Shown here: piece after piece, positions 11,591-23,372 of the stretch | Numbering within the stretch: the first letter of the stretch is position 1 | How the letters are laid out: each line of letters opens with the position of its first letter | From: Climacium dendroides | Lineage: Eukaryota > Streptophyta > Bryopsida > Hypnales > Climaciaceae | DNA length: 64,000 nt | Reading direction: 5' to 3' | NCBI GenBank assembly: GCA_950106755.1 | Contig: OX467088.1 | Coordinates: 1,100,001 to 1,164,000, forward strand | Notes under the pieces: model-generated | Databases searched by the model: none | What the model saw: only the letters and a program-made list of their open reading frames with translations | Told to the model about the DNA's origin: nothing | Program-made: the position numbers and the translations under genes

Positions 11591-13476
11591 TATGCATGTA
11601 TGTTTGTATCTTAATTACAATGCATATATTTATATGGTCAAACTATAAATGGAATCGGTTTTAAATGAAAACAAGGTTTCATGTAGCAGAGAAAGCTCTA
11701 TGTGAAATTCCTACATAAGTACATTTGTATTCTTTGTAATTTGAAACCTCCAACCAAATTGTTCCGCAAAATATTTAATCCAAGCTGGAAAGCTCAAATG
11801 AATGAAGAAACACCTATACTATTTACTATCTCACCTTGCATATTGATTTGTTTGTTGGCCAGGAATTCTGCATTTTAGATCTACATGACTCAAGATTTAT
11901 TAATAAGGTATTTATAACTATTTTACAGCTTATCTAATTTCTTGGCAATTTTAATATTTGGGATTTTTAGGACTATTTAGTACCCGAATAAACAAATTTG
12001 AATCTGAGATTTGAAGAAGATGATTTTGTAGCAAACTTAAAGGAATCCTAAAAATATTGAATTTTATGTGGTGTACAAGTTCACTAAATGAACTTTTTTA
12101 TTAATGACTTTTGAAACGCGTAATGTTCTTTGAATGGTTCTTTTCATAAATGACCATCTTCAGAAAATTGTTACAAATGGGATTTTTATAATATTTGTAT
12201 AGTTTTTCCCTTTTTTTTTTAATTACACGTTAGAGCACATATTTTCTTGAAATTGGAACTATTCTAGAACTTTCTCCTACTTATAGAATTTATTGGTGGG
12301 TTTTTTTTTGGTAATTGCCTTCATCTTGAAAGTGAATACATTGGACATTACTTGGACATATTTCTTCAATGTTTTTTGAATATTCAAATGTTTTTTGAAT
12401 ATTCAAATGTTTTTTGAATATTCAAATGTTTCTTGCAATCACCTAGATCCATTAGAAATTAGAAAAAATTTAGAATTTTCATTGTATTTAATTTACATTT
12501 CAATGTCAAAAGGCTCCCAATTCTATATTTGGAATGATGAACTAAGTGACTAGGAAGATGTTTCATCTAAATCAAGATGTTTTATCCAAAATGATTCTGG
12601 AGAGTGTAAACCTTCAATGACCAATTTGATGAAATGGAGGTAACCAATAAACCAATATGTACACAAAGAATAGAAGCAAAAATATACAAGATTTAGAATA
12701 TTATTCTTTTGTTAAATTACTAACAACAACTTCAAGGGGCTCTAACTCTAATCCCTCAAGTTGACTTCACATAAATACCTAAATATGACCTATAAACAGA
12801 AACCGAATTATTTAATGCATTATTGCATTGAGATTTGTAACTTTAAAGGACAGTTTGTTTAATTGTTTAGATGCAATTTTATGAAATGGAATTGGAGTTG
12901 GAGATGGAATAAGGTCATTCTATATTTAACTATAGTGAAAAGTGATTGAATGAGTATTTTACCATAGTTTGTAACTTTGTATAATCATACTTTCTTAGTT
13001 TTTGTTGGATTTTATTTGCAATTGAAGGGTGATTTTAAGAAATACTCATTATTTTAGAGTCATGTATTGAGTGCTTGCAAGTTGCAATGTCTTTTTTTAT
13101 AACTTTTCATACTTGATTTTTTTTGAGTTTACTAAAGTTTTGACTACTAAAAGCAATACTTTTATTCTTTTAGAAACAAGCTTTTACGAGTTTTGAAGTT
13201 TACAGTTCAGATTTTAAGTATTTCACAAAGAATCATTATTTTATGATTATATGCATTAGAAAATGACTACAAACTTCACTTTTCTTCAATTACATATTTT
13301 TAAAATTCACCATGAAAAAATGAAAATTTAGTCTCTCTCCCTCTATATATTTATAGTTTGTACTCAAAGTACTTATAAGATGTAAGAATGAGTCAATTGC
13401 AAACATATTTGATGAAGAGAAATATCGAAATTCTAAAAGTGAGTAGTCATCAGAATTACGGGTAGGATTCATGGTT
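11591..13476. other. AT-rich intergenic DNA
   Basis: No gene or recognisable element end was found in about 1.9 kb. It contains the 20-bp tandem repeat listed separately, many homopolymer T runs and no ORF with family resemblance. Confidence 0.5.
12369..12430. repeat. 20-bp tandem repeat with palindromic core
   Basis: Three copies of AATGTTTTTTGAATATTCA lie head to tail. Each holds the palindrome TTGAATATTCAA, so the array could form hairpins. No relation to neighbouring elements was seen. Confidence 0.88.
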
Positions 13477-13511
13477 TTTAGGGTATAGGGTTTAGGGTTT
13501 AGGGTTTAGGG
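13477..13511 (+). repeat. interstitial plant telomeric repeat
   Basis: Five heptamers in a row: TTTAGGG, one variant TATAGGG, then three perfect TTTAGGG. It lies about 180 bases outside the GTCCG island of gene B1. Such short tracts occur as promoter telo-boxes and as traces of break repair; the sequence does not decide between them. Confidence 0.92.
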
Positions 13512-13689
13512 CATGGAGTTATTTTTCAAGTTTCACATTGAAGGGGCAAAATTCCCGCTGTCAGTTTTCAAAGTTTTTATGTCCTTACCTGAAGTTCATG
13601 ACGAACTAATGGTCTAACAGGCTGCCAGCTCACTCCTTTGGATTCTCTACTCACAAATAACTAAGTTTGGAGAATCCACAGGTCGTGGG

Positions 13690-13987
13690 CTGCCTGGCCA
13701 TCCGCTCGGCGGACACTGCGCCGACCAAGCGGTCGGCGAAAGCAACGACCCGTCTGCTGAGCGAATGGGCCGACAACCGATCGGTCGGGGCAGACGAAGT
13801 TCATCCGTCCGCCCATCCACCCGTCCGCTCTGCGGACGGCCCGACGGCCAAGCGGTCGGTGCGTCCATTCGACTCGGCCGTCCGTACGTCTCTGTCGACC
13901 GTGGGATGGGAGATGCAGATTCACGCTGTCCGTCTAATCTTGCCGTCCGACCCTCAAGCTGACAGCGACGTCTGCCTCGTCGGTCGG
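13690..13987 (+). promoter_or_regulatory. GTCCG/CGGAC CpG island upstream of gene B1
   Basis: A dense run of CGTCCG, CGGACGG, CGATCGGTCGG and related words interrupts AT-rich DNA and ends directly at a TATA box. Five other islands of the same vocabulary precede the other gene units of the 14-35 kb cluster. All three frames on both strands look open across it, but only because of low complexity. I infer a promoter-proximal island. Confidence 0.7.
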
Positions 13988-13995
13988 TATAAAAA
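13988..13995 (+). promoter_or_regulatory. TATA box of gene B1
   Basis: TATAAAAA lies at the 3' edge of the GTCCG island, 206 bases before the ATG at 14194. The region downstream (AATTGTTTCCCTTGCGGAGT near 14020) is conserved in gene B2, where TATAAAG is at 30792. Confidence 0.78.
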
Positions 13996-14984
13996 GCGGA
14001 GCGGACGGCTCATTTCGCACAATTGTTTCCCTTGCGGAGTGGGTGATCCAGTGGCTATTGGTCTCTGTGCACCCCTTTCGCCTTGGTGTGTGAACAATTG
14101 TGAATGAATGAGTGGTATTCACTAATTATTATAATCTGAAACCACTACACATTAATCATTCTAACATTGAGGTAATTTATAGAGAAGGGTACTATGCCTC
14201 GCAAAGGAATTCCGTTTCTTTCCGGTTCTTCGAAGAAAAGTTCGAAGGGGAAACCACAAGAACTAGATTGGGATGTTTACTTCGATGAATTCAATGTGGC
14301 GAAGGAGGGGTGGGAGTACGAGTCCGACAAAGTGTGGACTTGTACAATGTGCAAGAAATATGTGACCATGTCACACATAGCCAAACTGTGGCCAGCAAAT
14401 GACAGTTTGGAGAAGCAAGTGAGATGGTGGGAAGGCCCTATGAAGATGTGTACGAGTAGACACTTTGTAGAGAGATACGAAGAAATTTGGACAGCTTCAA
14501 ATCTAGGTCCCTCGAAGCCTACTATCATGAACTATTCTACCATGGCAATGGTTTGGGCGGAGATTGTACTCCAGAAAGACGTTGACTAGCGTACAGTTAT
14601 AGGGATGAATAAAGAGACGAAGATGACGTGTCACTCAGCTATGGTGTTTACTAACTAGCGTGGCGAAAGTGATTGCATGCCGTCTTGGTCAAACCGACAC
14701 TACAACAAAAGCAGTGTTTTATGACTGCAAAATATGACTGCAGTGAGTCGTAAAATCAAAAAATACGACTCACGCAGAAATCACTGTAGATGACTCGAAA
14801 TATGATTGACTCTAGTCGTTTAGAAGCAGTCGCTTCAGACATCAGTCATATTGGCAGTCATATTTTTCGAGGGGTATAAATACCCATTTTTAACCATAGT
14901 ATGCCAACATGGCATATACTTTGACTTTCCTAGGGAAGTCTTGACTTTTTCTTGAGTTGCCCAGGCAAACAAAAAAATCCTACG

Positions 14985-15465
14985 TGGAATATGACTATGG
15001 TCAGTCATATTTTTGGATGACGTGGAATATGACTGAAGTGAGTCATATTTTGCAGTGATGTAGAATACGACTCTCATCAGTCATATTTTATGGAATATGA
15101 CTGAGGTGAGTCATATTTTGTAGTAATGTAGAATACGACTCGTCAATCATATTTTATGAAATATGACTGAGGTGAGTCATATTTTGCAGTGATGTAGAAT
15201 ACAACTCTTGGCAGTCATATTTTATAAAATATGACTGAGATGAGTCATATTTTGCAGTGATGTAGAATATGACTTTTGTTAGTCATATTTTATGGAATAT
15301 GACTTCTATGAGTCATATTTTGTAGTGATGTAGAATACAATTCTTGGCAGTCATATTTTATGAAATATGACTGAGATGAGTCATATTTTGCAGTGATGTA
15401 GAATACGACTTTTGTCAGTCATATTTTATGGAATATGACTTCTGTGAGTCATATTTTTGGCTTCA
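14985..15465. repeat. tandem subterminal repeats of the CACTA element
   Basis: Repeats of about 60-67 bases, built from ATATGACT and AGTCATAT separated by TTTGCAGTGATGTAGAATACGA-like spacers, occur here at least seven times. The same AGTCATA words reappear at 16485-16600 beside the other end. In CACTA elements such subterminal motifs are the binding sites of the accessory transposition protein; that role is inferred here from position. Confidence 0.88.
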
Positions 15466-16138
15466 TGAAGTTGCAAGTAGCTTCCAATGTCTTTGTTTCA
15501 ACTTTTGATGCCTATATATACAATTAAAGAAATGAAAGGTTAGTTTTTAGTGATTGAACAACAAAGCCTAACCTTTAAAGACTTACAAAAACATAAAATA
15601 TTTAGCTTAAGTTTAGGATAGAAAGAATAAGATTAATGATGGAAGAAACAAGAAAAAGAAGATAAGTATTAAGAGTTAACAAGAATCAAAAGTTAAGATG
15701 CAACAAGGAATAAAAAACAACAACTAAGCAACAACTAAGACACAACAAGAAACAAGAAGCAACATAAAACAAGAAACAACAATTAAGACACAATATGAGG
15801 CAACAATTAAGACATAAGAACAAAGAAAAAGCAACAACTAAGACACAAGAAAAAACAAGAAGCACCAACTAAGACATAACAAGAAACAACAAGAAATGAG
15901 AGTATAGATACAACAAGAACAAAAAAGAAGCAAGAACTATAAAACAAGAGGAAACAAAAAAAAAGAACTAGGAAGAAGAAAGAGTTCAAATGCAAGAGAA
16001 AGAAAGAATTTAGATGCAACAATAAGAAACAAGAAGCATGAACTAGAGAGCAACAAGAAACAAGAGTTAAGATGCAACAAAAAGCAACAAGTGAGAGCTA
16101 AGAGACAATAAAAAGTAAGAAAGAAGAGCCACAAGAAG

Positions 16139-16285
16139 TGACGGCTAGGGTTTCAGAACCCTAAAAAGTGGCGGCTAGGGTTTCAAAACCCTAAAAAATG
16201 ACGGCTAGGGTCTCAAAACCCTAAAAAAGTGGTGACTAGGATTCAAAATCCAAAAAAGTAGGTGACTAGGATTTCAAAATTTTAA
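16139..16285. repeat. degenerate ~33-bp repeat with telo-box-like AACCCTA
   Basis: Four successive units of the form GTGGCGGCTAGGGTTTC followed by AAAACCCTAAAAA. Each unit contains a short AGGGTTT...AACCCT inverted repeat. It lies inside the CACTA element. Confidence 0.82.
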
Positions 16286-17310
16286 ACAATGACTTCTCTA
16301 TATTTTTTTGGAATTGCCCAAATTTTTCTTGAATTGCCCAAAACAAAAAAAAATCACTATTATATGAAAATATTAGTGATAATATGACTCAATGTTCCCA
16401 AACATGTTCCCTACGTTCCCTATGAAGTACTTTGGTATTCCTAATGGCCGTATAGTATACGCTTGTGACGTACAAGGCGTAAAAATGACTGACAGTCATA
16501 TTTTGCAGTCATATTTCTCCCCAAAGTGTTGGCCTTCAAGAATATGACTGCAAGCAGTCGCCAGTCATCCTCAGTCATAATTCTGCAGTCATAAAGCACT
16601 ACCATTGTTGTAGTGCGAGGTCAATTTGGGTGCCTAAGTTGGCCTATGCGGGATGCAGAGGACAGTGATGCTGACAATGATGAAGAACCAGCTAAACAGT
16701 TGCTACCTCCACCTCCACCTCCGGAGAGGCACGAACGCCAAGAAGAACGCGAAGACATAGAATATGAGAATCAAATGTGGGAAGCATTGAGGAGGAGTGT
16801 CGAGGATCAAGGCCGACCTCGTGGATATCACACTTCACCTCGTCGTGAATGTGATGTACATGGCTCGCGACATGGAGGAAGTAGTTCACACTATAGCAAT
16901 AACCCTCGAGATGGTGGTCCAAACGTAGAAGGAGGCTATAGAACTACGACCTATACGGACTACGGTGGTCTTTCACATGGCGGCCCTCAATATTACCCAA
17001 GAACAAGGGACCTCATGGAAACACTAGTTATACAGACTATGGTGGTTTGGAACAAAGCGGCTCGCGAAATTATCCGGGAACAGGAGGACATGATTTGTAT
17101 GGGCCTCATGGAAGTTCTTACTACACTGGTTCAAGTCATGGAGGGACTGGAAGTTCATATGAATATGCTTCAGTTCCACCTCCAACTTTTGGAGGTCCTT
17201 ATTACGAAAATTATGGACAAGGGCGACAATCAAGCAAATATGGGCCATATGGTGGCTTCGGTTCTACGCCTCAAAGTCAAAATCATGATAGTAGTTCTGA
17301 TTCTGAATGA

Positions 17311-18974
17311 AGTATAGTGTTATTTTGTAGAAAAATACAAGGTGCCATTATGTAGTTATGGGCTTTGTTTTTTAATGTGGTTTCAAGTGTAATGCATTGT
17401 CAATTTGTCATTTGCCATTTGGAAACAATGCAATAGTTGTAGGAATGCAAGTATATTCGAACAAGTGAGATGTATGAAGAACTTGTTTTAGCCCCCAAAA
17501 CGAAAGTGGTACAGGCTATAAGACTATTTTATAATATAATAAAATTATTTGCTTTTTACCTTGTAGAGTAAGTAGAGTTCCATACTATCACTCTAATATG
17601 AATGGTTAATTGTTGTAAGTGTTGAGTATGTGAATGATGTGGTGTAATGTATTTAAACATCGGAAGTTACGTATTTTGGTCATTTGTAATGAGTGTGTAC
17701 TAAAAACCATGAAAGTTACGTGCTTATATATAGAATTGCAAATGTACGGTTGTTTTTTGAGACAAAATGGTGTGACCAAATCATTTTTATAAAACCTTTG
17801 TCGAATAACTCAACACCTTTTGGTATGCACCAAAAGAAATTTCATTATGTAATTAGCTTTGATGTTGTACTTCCCAAATGCTATTTTAAGTATTGGACCT
17901 TCACAACAACAATTCAAGACTTATTCTTCTTCAGGTATTTAACACTAGAAGAGTAAAACAACAAGATATCTTGTTGTTGAAATTCATTGATGAAATGAAT
18001 TCGAGCTCTCTGGATATTGGATAGGCAAGAATATAATGTACAAGTAAAAAATTAAAAATTAAAACAAGTTGCAATTATTTTCCTACCTACTATGACCTAC
18101 TAGGCTACTACCTAGTGTAGTAGTGCCTACACTCCCCCCCGTCCCTTGTTTTGAGCAATTTAGGTCATAACTTCTATTCCCGGTCACTGATTGTGGAAAA
18201 AATGAGGTCTCCATTATCCCATATAGCTTAATAAGATTATCAATTTTTCCATCTTCAGAAAAAGTTTCAAAAAATCACGACAAAATTTCAAGTTGTAAGT
18301 ACCTACCTAATAACCCCTAAACCCTCGAAGGGACCCTAAGCCCTTTAGAAGTGAACCTTCAACTCACAATTAGGCACTCACATACAATCATACATTCATA
18401 CACGATGTTTCCTTCAGTCCTTTAGTTGCCCTCCATCGTCATATCAATTATAGAGACATAGAGGTAAGTAAACGCTTACCATTTTTTATATTGTCATTGA
18501 CATTATTATAATGAACATCTTCAATCACATTTACTATACCACACAAATGAAGACAAGGACTTGTCAACCTAACAATCAATGAATCAATGAATCATTGAAT
18601 CATCAATCATCAATTAAAAATTGAATGAATAAAGAATTGCAAATTATTTCATATAATGATTTCGAGATTTCCAATTTTCCATCCAAACATACGATGACAA
18701 ATGGCGTAAAGACCTCCAAGTTCTCCAAAATCATTGTGAATTAAAACATGCTCATTGATTACAAATGCTGAGATGCACCTTGCTGTAAAACAACATTCAC
18801 AATCAATCCAATCATTGGTGATGAAACTGAGGTATATCATCCGTATATACTGTACTACTATGTAATTGACATGTAACTTAGTATATGTCTTTGCCTCTAT
18901 AAATAGTGTATACTATAAACACCTATAGGCTATAGTTAATTACTTATATATGATATATTAATATCATTAAAGAC
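17311..18974. other. intergenic DNA between gene B1 and the kinase-like gene
   Basis: This is the shared 3' side of two convergent genes. It is AT-rich. 18544-18640 has degenerate (AATC)n-type repeats, and a C-rich run of nine lies near 18132. No gene or element end was recognised. Confidence 0.5.
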
Positions 18975-20471
18975 TTAAACTACAGCTCCAAAGTGGCGGA
19001 AGTGTTCATTTGGTATAGGCCAATGAAACGAAAAAGTAAATCGCGAAATCACTTGCGCCAAACTACTATGGCCATCGGGACCATCTTCGCAAAGTCTCTC
19101 CAAATACACTTGAAAGACTTGTGCTAAGTCGTGATGCGAGTACAACACATGTTTTTTGCTTCCACGACCTTGCAAACCATAGTATGTCTCTGACATACAT
19201 GTACTGTTGATTCTCTTCGCTATTTGACCAACAGCAAATTCTTCGGACTTAATGGTAAGTACGGGTATGTTCTCCACATCTGCATCTCTTCGATGTACGT
19301 ATGTAATCTTTGGATCGATCCACCACCTCCTCCTCAGAACTTCGTCCCGATCACTTGTTGATGTGAATGTATACAATGACTTCATGGGCTCTGTACTAGT
19401 TGTGGTCATCCCCCAATCGCAAATTCCAATGAAAACCTGCGACTCGTCTTCCGGAAAATGGAACATGATGTTGTCTGAAGAAATGTCGTTGTGAAGATGT
19501 CCGGCATCATGTACCGCATTCATAATATGCAGCAGTGCCCAAGCAAGCTCCGTACGCTTTGCTCTCCATTGCTTTAGACGATGAGCACGAATGACCTCCT
19601 CGTCGCTAATTTTGGAGTCACACATAATGCGTATGGCGATATTGTCTGGATAATCGTTATCCATTCTCAACATTTCACGCAAAGTACCACCATTCCACCA
19701 CAATGAATAGCCTTCGTTCCGATTTGCGTGGACTGCAACGAAGCGTATGACTCCATCGTGCGGAATCCGCACCGCCATCGATTCAGTTTGGTGTTCCATC
19801 TTTGCAAGCTCAGGTCGTCGATCCTCCTGGAAAGACATCTTTGTTACAAATTCCCAATGTGGTTGAAGTTCAGGGCACCCTTTGATTCGCACCCTACGAA
19901 TTATGGCATAGCCTCCGCGTAGGACAATATTATCTTGTGGAATCACCCTTGCGGTTCCCGGGAGCGCTATTAAATGGCGAAATACAACTCGCATGTTTAC
20001 TCTCCCTTCGTGAGTTGTCCACCAACTCATAAATCCACCTCTATTTCGTCTTGAAGCAAATGGTCTCATCCGACTCACGAACATGTCCACTTTTGTAATC
20101 GCGTGCGTGAAGGCTTCATCATCAATGCAATGAACCTTACCAAATTTTTCGACGGTCCCTTTCGCATTCCATAGTGCATCATGCGCCCGTTTGTCCAACC
20201 AACTAGTGAAATTTTTCTTTTCCATTTCTTGATACCACCCTCCCACCTGCAACGCTTCATGCATCATGTCTTTTATATTGCCTTTGAACTTCTCAATGCC
20301 CTCCTCTTGATAACGAACATACTTAGAGTCAAGAGACATGGTAGTTTCTCTCTCATAGAATTCAACAATGCATTTTCTCAAAAATGTGGTACAAGTGTGC
20401 GAGGGGTTGTCCATGATGTCAGCCTCAGTAGATTCCTCCACAAACTTCGTTTTCTTCTTTGCCCTTGGCAT
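18975..20471 (-). CDS. divergent protein-kinase-like gene (intact)
   Basis: A single 498-codon ORF with no interruption. I chose the Met at 20471 (MPRAKK) because the paralogue at 33400 starts the same way; an upstream in-frame Met at 20522 exists. Residues 1-180 match nothing I know. A kinase N-lobe follows: Gly-rich loop LRGGYAIIRRV (about 184-194), a VAIK-like FVTKMS with Lys at about 211, then IPHDGVIRFVAVH. The catalytic loop is GHLHNDISSDNIMF (Asp about 329, Asn about 334) and the metal-binding motif is DWG (about 352) in place of DFG. Lys, both Asp and Asn are present, so activity is possible. The C-terminus ends in a SFHWPIPNEHFRHFG block shared with the paralogue. The GTCCG island and TATA-like box lie upstream at 20649-21341. 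It could be a domesticated or host kinase, or cargo of a mobile element. Confidence 0.82.
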   Translation of the reverse strand: MPRAKKKTKFVEESTEADIMDNPSHTCTTFLRKCIVEFYERETTMSLDSKYVRYQEEGIEKFKGNIKDMMHEALQVGGWYQEMEKKNFTSWLDKRAHDALWNAKGTVEKFGKVHCIDDEAFTHAITKVDMFVSRMRPFASRRNRGGFMSWWTTHEGRVNMRVVFRHLIALPGTARVIPQDNIVLRGGYAIIRRVRIKGCPELQPHWEFVTKMSFQEDRRPELAKMEHQTESMAVRIPHDGVIRFVAVHANRNEGYSLWWNGGTLREMLRMDNDYPDNIAIRIMCDSKISDEEVIRAHRLKQWRAKRTELAWALLHIMNAVHDAGHLHNDISSDNIMFHFPEDESQVFIGICDWGMTTTSTEPMKSLYTFTSTSDRDEVLRRRWWIDPKITYVHRRDADVENIPVLTIKSEEFAVGQIAKRINSTCMSETYYGLQGRGSKKHVLYSHHDLAQVFQVYLERLCEDGPDGHSSLAQVISRFTFSFHWPIPNEHFRHFGAVV

Positions 20472-20629
20472 CTTGATGAATGTCGCACGATTCGAGAAAA
20501 AAAATGGCAAGGGTCCCCCCAAGATTTCACCTTTAACCTCCTGAGGAGAGGAAGCAATAGCCAGGGCCCAAAGGCACTAAGCTTCTCTGCTCTCTCTTGC
20601 AAGCAAGGGGGAAGGAAAAAGTGAGAGGC

Positions 20630-21341
20630 GAACGGCCCGACCGCCTCTTTTGTATGAGGCGGACGGCCATCCCGTCCGCCCAATCTCAGCCGTCCACCCT
20701 GGTGGACGGCCAATCGGGTGCCCCGTCGGGTCTGTCCGATTGGCTGTCCGATCGGACTGCTGACCGGTCGGACGGGCCACCCGATCAACCGACCGATCGG
20801 TCGGCCCCGTCCGCCTCGTCTGTCTACTCGGACGGACGTGGACCACGAACCGGACGAACGGGTCGGACGGGGCCGACCGAGTGGACAGACGAGGCGGACG
20901 GGTCGGCCCACGGCCCACGGCCCCGACCGCCCCGTGGTCTGTGTCCGTCCAGTCGGTCTGCCCCGTTCGACCCGTCTGGACAAACGTGGACCACGAACCG
21001 GACAAACGGGTCGGACGGGGCCGACCGAGTGGACGGACAAGGCGGACGGGTCGGACCACGGACCACGGCCTCGACCGCCCCGTGGTCCGTGTCCGTCCAG
21101 TCGGTCTGCCCCGTCTGCCCCGTCCGCCCCGTGCTCCGAGTCCGTCCGCTCGGTCTGCCCCGTCTGCCCCGTCCTCGTCGTTCGACCGCTCGGTCGGCTC
21201 ACTGAACCGACCGACCGACCGTCCACAGGACGGACGCGAGTCCGAAATTTCTATGTCCTCGGACGCTCAGAAACCCACGGACGCGGACGTTAGATGTCCG
21301 TTCGGACGTCCGGGCATCCCAGCGTCCGTGCAACCCTGATT
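20630..21341 (-). promoter_or_regulatory. GTCCG/CGGAC CpG island upstream of the kinase-like gene
   Basis: About 700 bases of CGGAC/GTCCG words, the longest of the islands. It contains two tandem 148-bp units (GACCACGAAC at 20841 and again at 20989). Its gene-side edge aligns with the edge of the island at 33208: a CCTCATA-TATA-type box, then GGCGGTCGGGCCGTTCGCC, then CTCTCACTTTTTCC and CTTGCAAGAGAGAGC. The far edge ends GTCCGTGCAACCCTG, similar to the edge of the orphan island at 42222. Long ORFs across it on both strands are low-complexity artefacts. Confidence 0.75.
20649..20656 (-). promoter_or_regulatory. degenerate TATA-like box of the kinase-like gene
   Basis: On the minus strand CCTCATACAAAAGAGGCGG aligns with CCTCATATAAGACAAGCGG of the plus-strand paralogue (33205-33223), so ATACAAAA stands where that copy has ATATAAGA. 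It lies 180 bases before the ATG at 20471, and 192 bases in the paralogue. Confidence 0.55.
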
Positions 21342-21380
21342 TGGCCCCTCCGATTCTTCTGAATCTACATTTTCAAGGTA

Positions 21381-23372
21381 CTACTTCTTCTCATCCTTCT
21401 CTTTGGATGCGGCCAACACTCTTGAATTAGTGTACACATACACCAAATCTGCAGCTCTCTTTGTTCTCAACTTGTTCCGAGATTTGTTGTGAACAAAAGA
21501 ATAGCTACTCCAATTCCGTTCACATGAAGATGAAGATACCGGTTGGCCCAATATTCTCCTTGCAATTGGAGCAATGAGCTTCCCACATGCGCCTTCAAAA
21601 TCCCACCAAGCGTATGCCGATAATTTTTGTTCACTTGGATCCAACATATTGTGGAAGGGAGGCTCCCTATATCGAAATGCCATGAATTCCTTGACGACGT
21701 CCGCGTAGTCTGTAGGTTTACATATTCGCATGAGAACACACTTGCATGCCTCGGTGGCCTCTGAATTGTCGGCTAGTTCTTTATCGTGCAAAAGATAGGG
21801 ATTCAAAAGTGCTCCTGCATATTGGAGATCGGTTTCTACCATTTCCCATCTAGCGTTGAACGCCTCCTTCAATGGTTTGGTAAGTTCGGGGCTCAATAGA
21901 AAAGGCGGATTTTCTAACCCCCCCACATGCGATCGTATCTTCCTCATAATATGCAAAACTTTCCCTGAACATGGCGTCTTTGCATCTAAATCACGAAGGC
22001 CATACACAACAACGCCCATCAACTGCACAAAATTCGTGCAACACCTCTAGAAATGCTCACTGTTTATTATCTTCTTTGTACACCGAGACTTTGTACGATT
22101 CTTCTTTTTCTTGTCGTCCAACGTCCTCACATATTGTTCCCAACGCGGATCTGTCACACTCTGCTGAAGTTCTCCCTTCACTTTCAATAAGCGTTCAAGC
22201 GCAATGAAATTTGAAGCAAATCTTGTTTCGCCTGGCATCAATAAGCTGTGCTCTTTTTCGTATGAACGAAATATTGCAAGCGGCATGTGCCGCTTTCTAA
22301 AAAACGTAAGAACCATATGAGCTTTGGCCACAACATCCGCCACCCATGCTTCCTTCCTCCAATCTCTTAGCAACAAATTCAAGGCGTGCACCACACAACC
22401 TTGAAAAGAAATGTGAGGATATTTGTTTTTTATGATTCTACATGCTCGAGGGTTTACAGGAGCATTGTCCGTTGTTATTTGCATCACATTATGTGGACCC
22501 ACCTCTTGTATGAATTTGTCCAAAATAGAGGCCAAGTACTCTACGCTTTTTACGAACCCACTTGTATCCACCGATCCCAAAAATTGCTCCCTTGCAGAAG
22601 ATACAAGCATGTAATTCACCAATGGCCGATTTGTAACCGAACTCCATCCATCAATAGACAATGTTGCTCCAAACTTTCTGATACTATCCTCGGTCCTCTT
22701 CTACAACTTTAGCTTGACATCTTCTTTCGCTTCTTCTAGTAATTTGGTTCGTAGAGCGTCGTACAATGGTGGGCTGTATGGCTTACCAAACTCAGCTGTT
22801 TTCTTCACTACTTCTTTGAAGGCCTCACTTCGAGCTACCGCAAATGGTATGTTGGCTGAATAGAAGAAATTGGCCCACATCGCATTCAAATTGCGTCTAT
22901 CAGCTTGTTCAAACCCATCTATTAGCCGACTTTATCTTCAGGACTGATTGATGGAAGAGGGTGGAGTTGGACATTGTTCACTTGATGTTTCCACACTTTG
23001 ATGTACCCTTGAAGACGCACGATGAATTTCAGACGGCGCTGCACACGAGTCCTCTTGTGTTGAACGTAAAAAATCCCTTCTATTTGAGGCATTGCTTGCA
23101 ACCCTCCCTATGTTTTCACCATCTACATTGTCAAGGGCCGATCTTTGTAGAAATAACCCATTACAACCGGCAAAAAGAGTTCGAATTGACAAAGTCAATT
23201 TTGGACATATGCTTACCCCCCTGTCGCGAACACCGTCTTTGCCTTCATATCCAAGGTGCCTCAATATGCGACACTTCCGATTTGCAAACACCAAGTCACA
23301 TGCCTTGCACTGCACTTTACCGCTTGATGGAACAACATAGCAACCGAAAAAATTGTGGAAAGCTCCGTTCAA
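21381..23372 (-). pseudogene. hAT transposase (BED finger, DUF659, hAT dimerisation), decayed
   Basis: One minus-strand frame of about 663 codons runs from the Met at 23372 to the stop at 21381. It is interrupted only by stops near 22940 and 22932, at 22701 and at 22047, with no frameshift. Domains in order: BED-type zinc finger (KVQCKACDLVFANRKCRILRH, residues about 19-40); DUF659-like core starting at LSIDGWSSVTNRPLVNYML with ITTDNAPVNPRACRIIK and CVVHALNLLLRDW; and the C-terminal hAT dimerisation region (PVSSSSCERNWSSYSFVH, then KLRTKRAADLVYVYTN). The acidic residues of the DUF659 part appear present. It would cut and paste hAT elements in the nucleus, but this copy cannot make a full protein. 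Element ends with 8-bp duplications were not found. A GTCCG island lies about 270 bases upstream. Confidence 0.9.

Larger units (their letters stand above)
14698..16615. mobile_element. non-autonomous CACTA (En/Spm-type) element in gene B1
   Basis: It starts CACTACAACAA and ends TTGTTGTAGTG. The terminal inverted repeats run about 32 bases (both ends read GTTTTATGACTGCA or GCTTTATGACTGCA inward). A perfect 3-bp duplication CGA flanks it (14695-14697 and 16616-16618), as expected for CACTA elements. Gene B2 at about 31508 shows the matching uninterrupted site. No transposase is encoded. The interior holds tandem AGTCATA/TATGACT arrays, a long purine-rich AACAAGAA tract (15620-16130) and four degenerate copies of a ~33-bp unit. 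Mobilisation would need an enzyme supplied in trans. Confidence 0.93.
14194..17310 (+). pseudogene. gene B1: new N-terminal domain plus Gly/Tyr-rich tail, split by a CACTA element
   Basis: The ATG at 14194 starts MPRKGIPFLSGSSKKSSKGK. Codons 28-132 form a domain also found in gene B2 and in the RING gene: WTCTMCKKYVTMSHIAKLWP, HFVERYEEIW and IMNYSTMAMVWAEIVLQKDVD. TAG stops at 14587 and 14656 both replace Trp codons that are intact in B2. A 1918-bp CACTA element splits the gene at 14697/16616. After it the frame continues with an acidic and Pro-rich stretch (EEPAKQLLPPPPPPERHER), a charged segment, and a low-complexity tail rich in Gly, Tyr and Ser with TDYGGL-type repeats, crossing one frameshift near 17010 and ending in DSSSDSE. 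The tail looks disordered and prion-like. The function is unknown; nothing resembles a transposase. Confidence 0.78.

Noticed and set aside
15686..16134. Minus-strand ORFs rich in Leu, Phe and Cys inside the CACTA element.
   Set aside because: They are the complement of the AACAAGAA purine tract; low complexity, not membrane proteins.
20378..21339. Long ORFs (up to 282 codons) in several frames on both strands across the GTCCG island.
   Set aside because: They are Arg/Pro/Gly/Asp-rich by-products of a low-complexity repeat without stop codons; all frames are open and none is conserved between islands.
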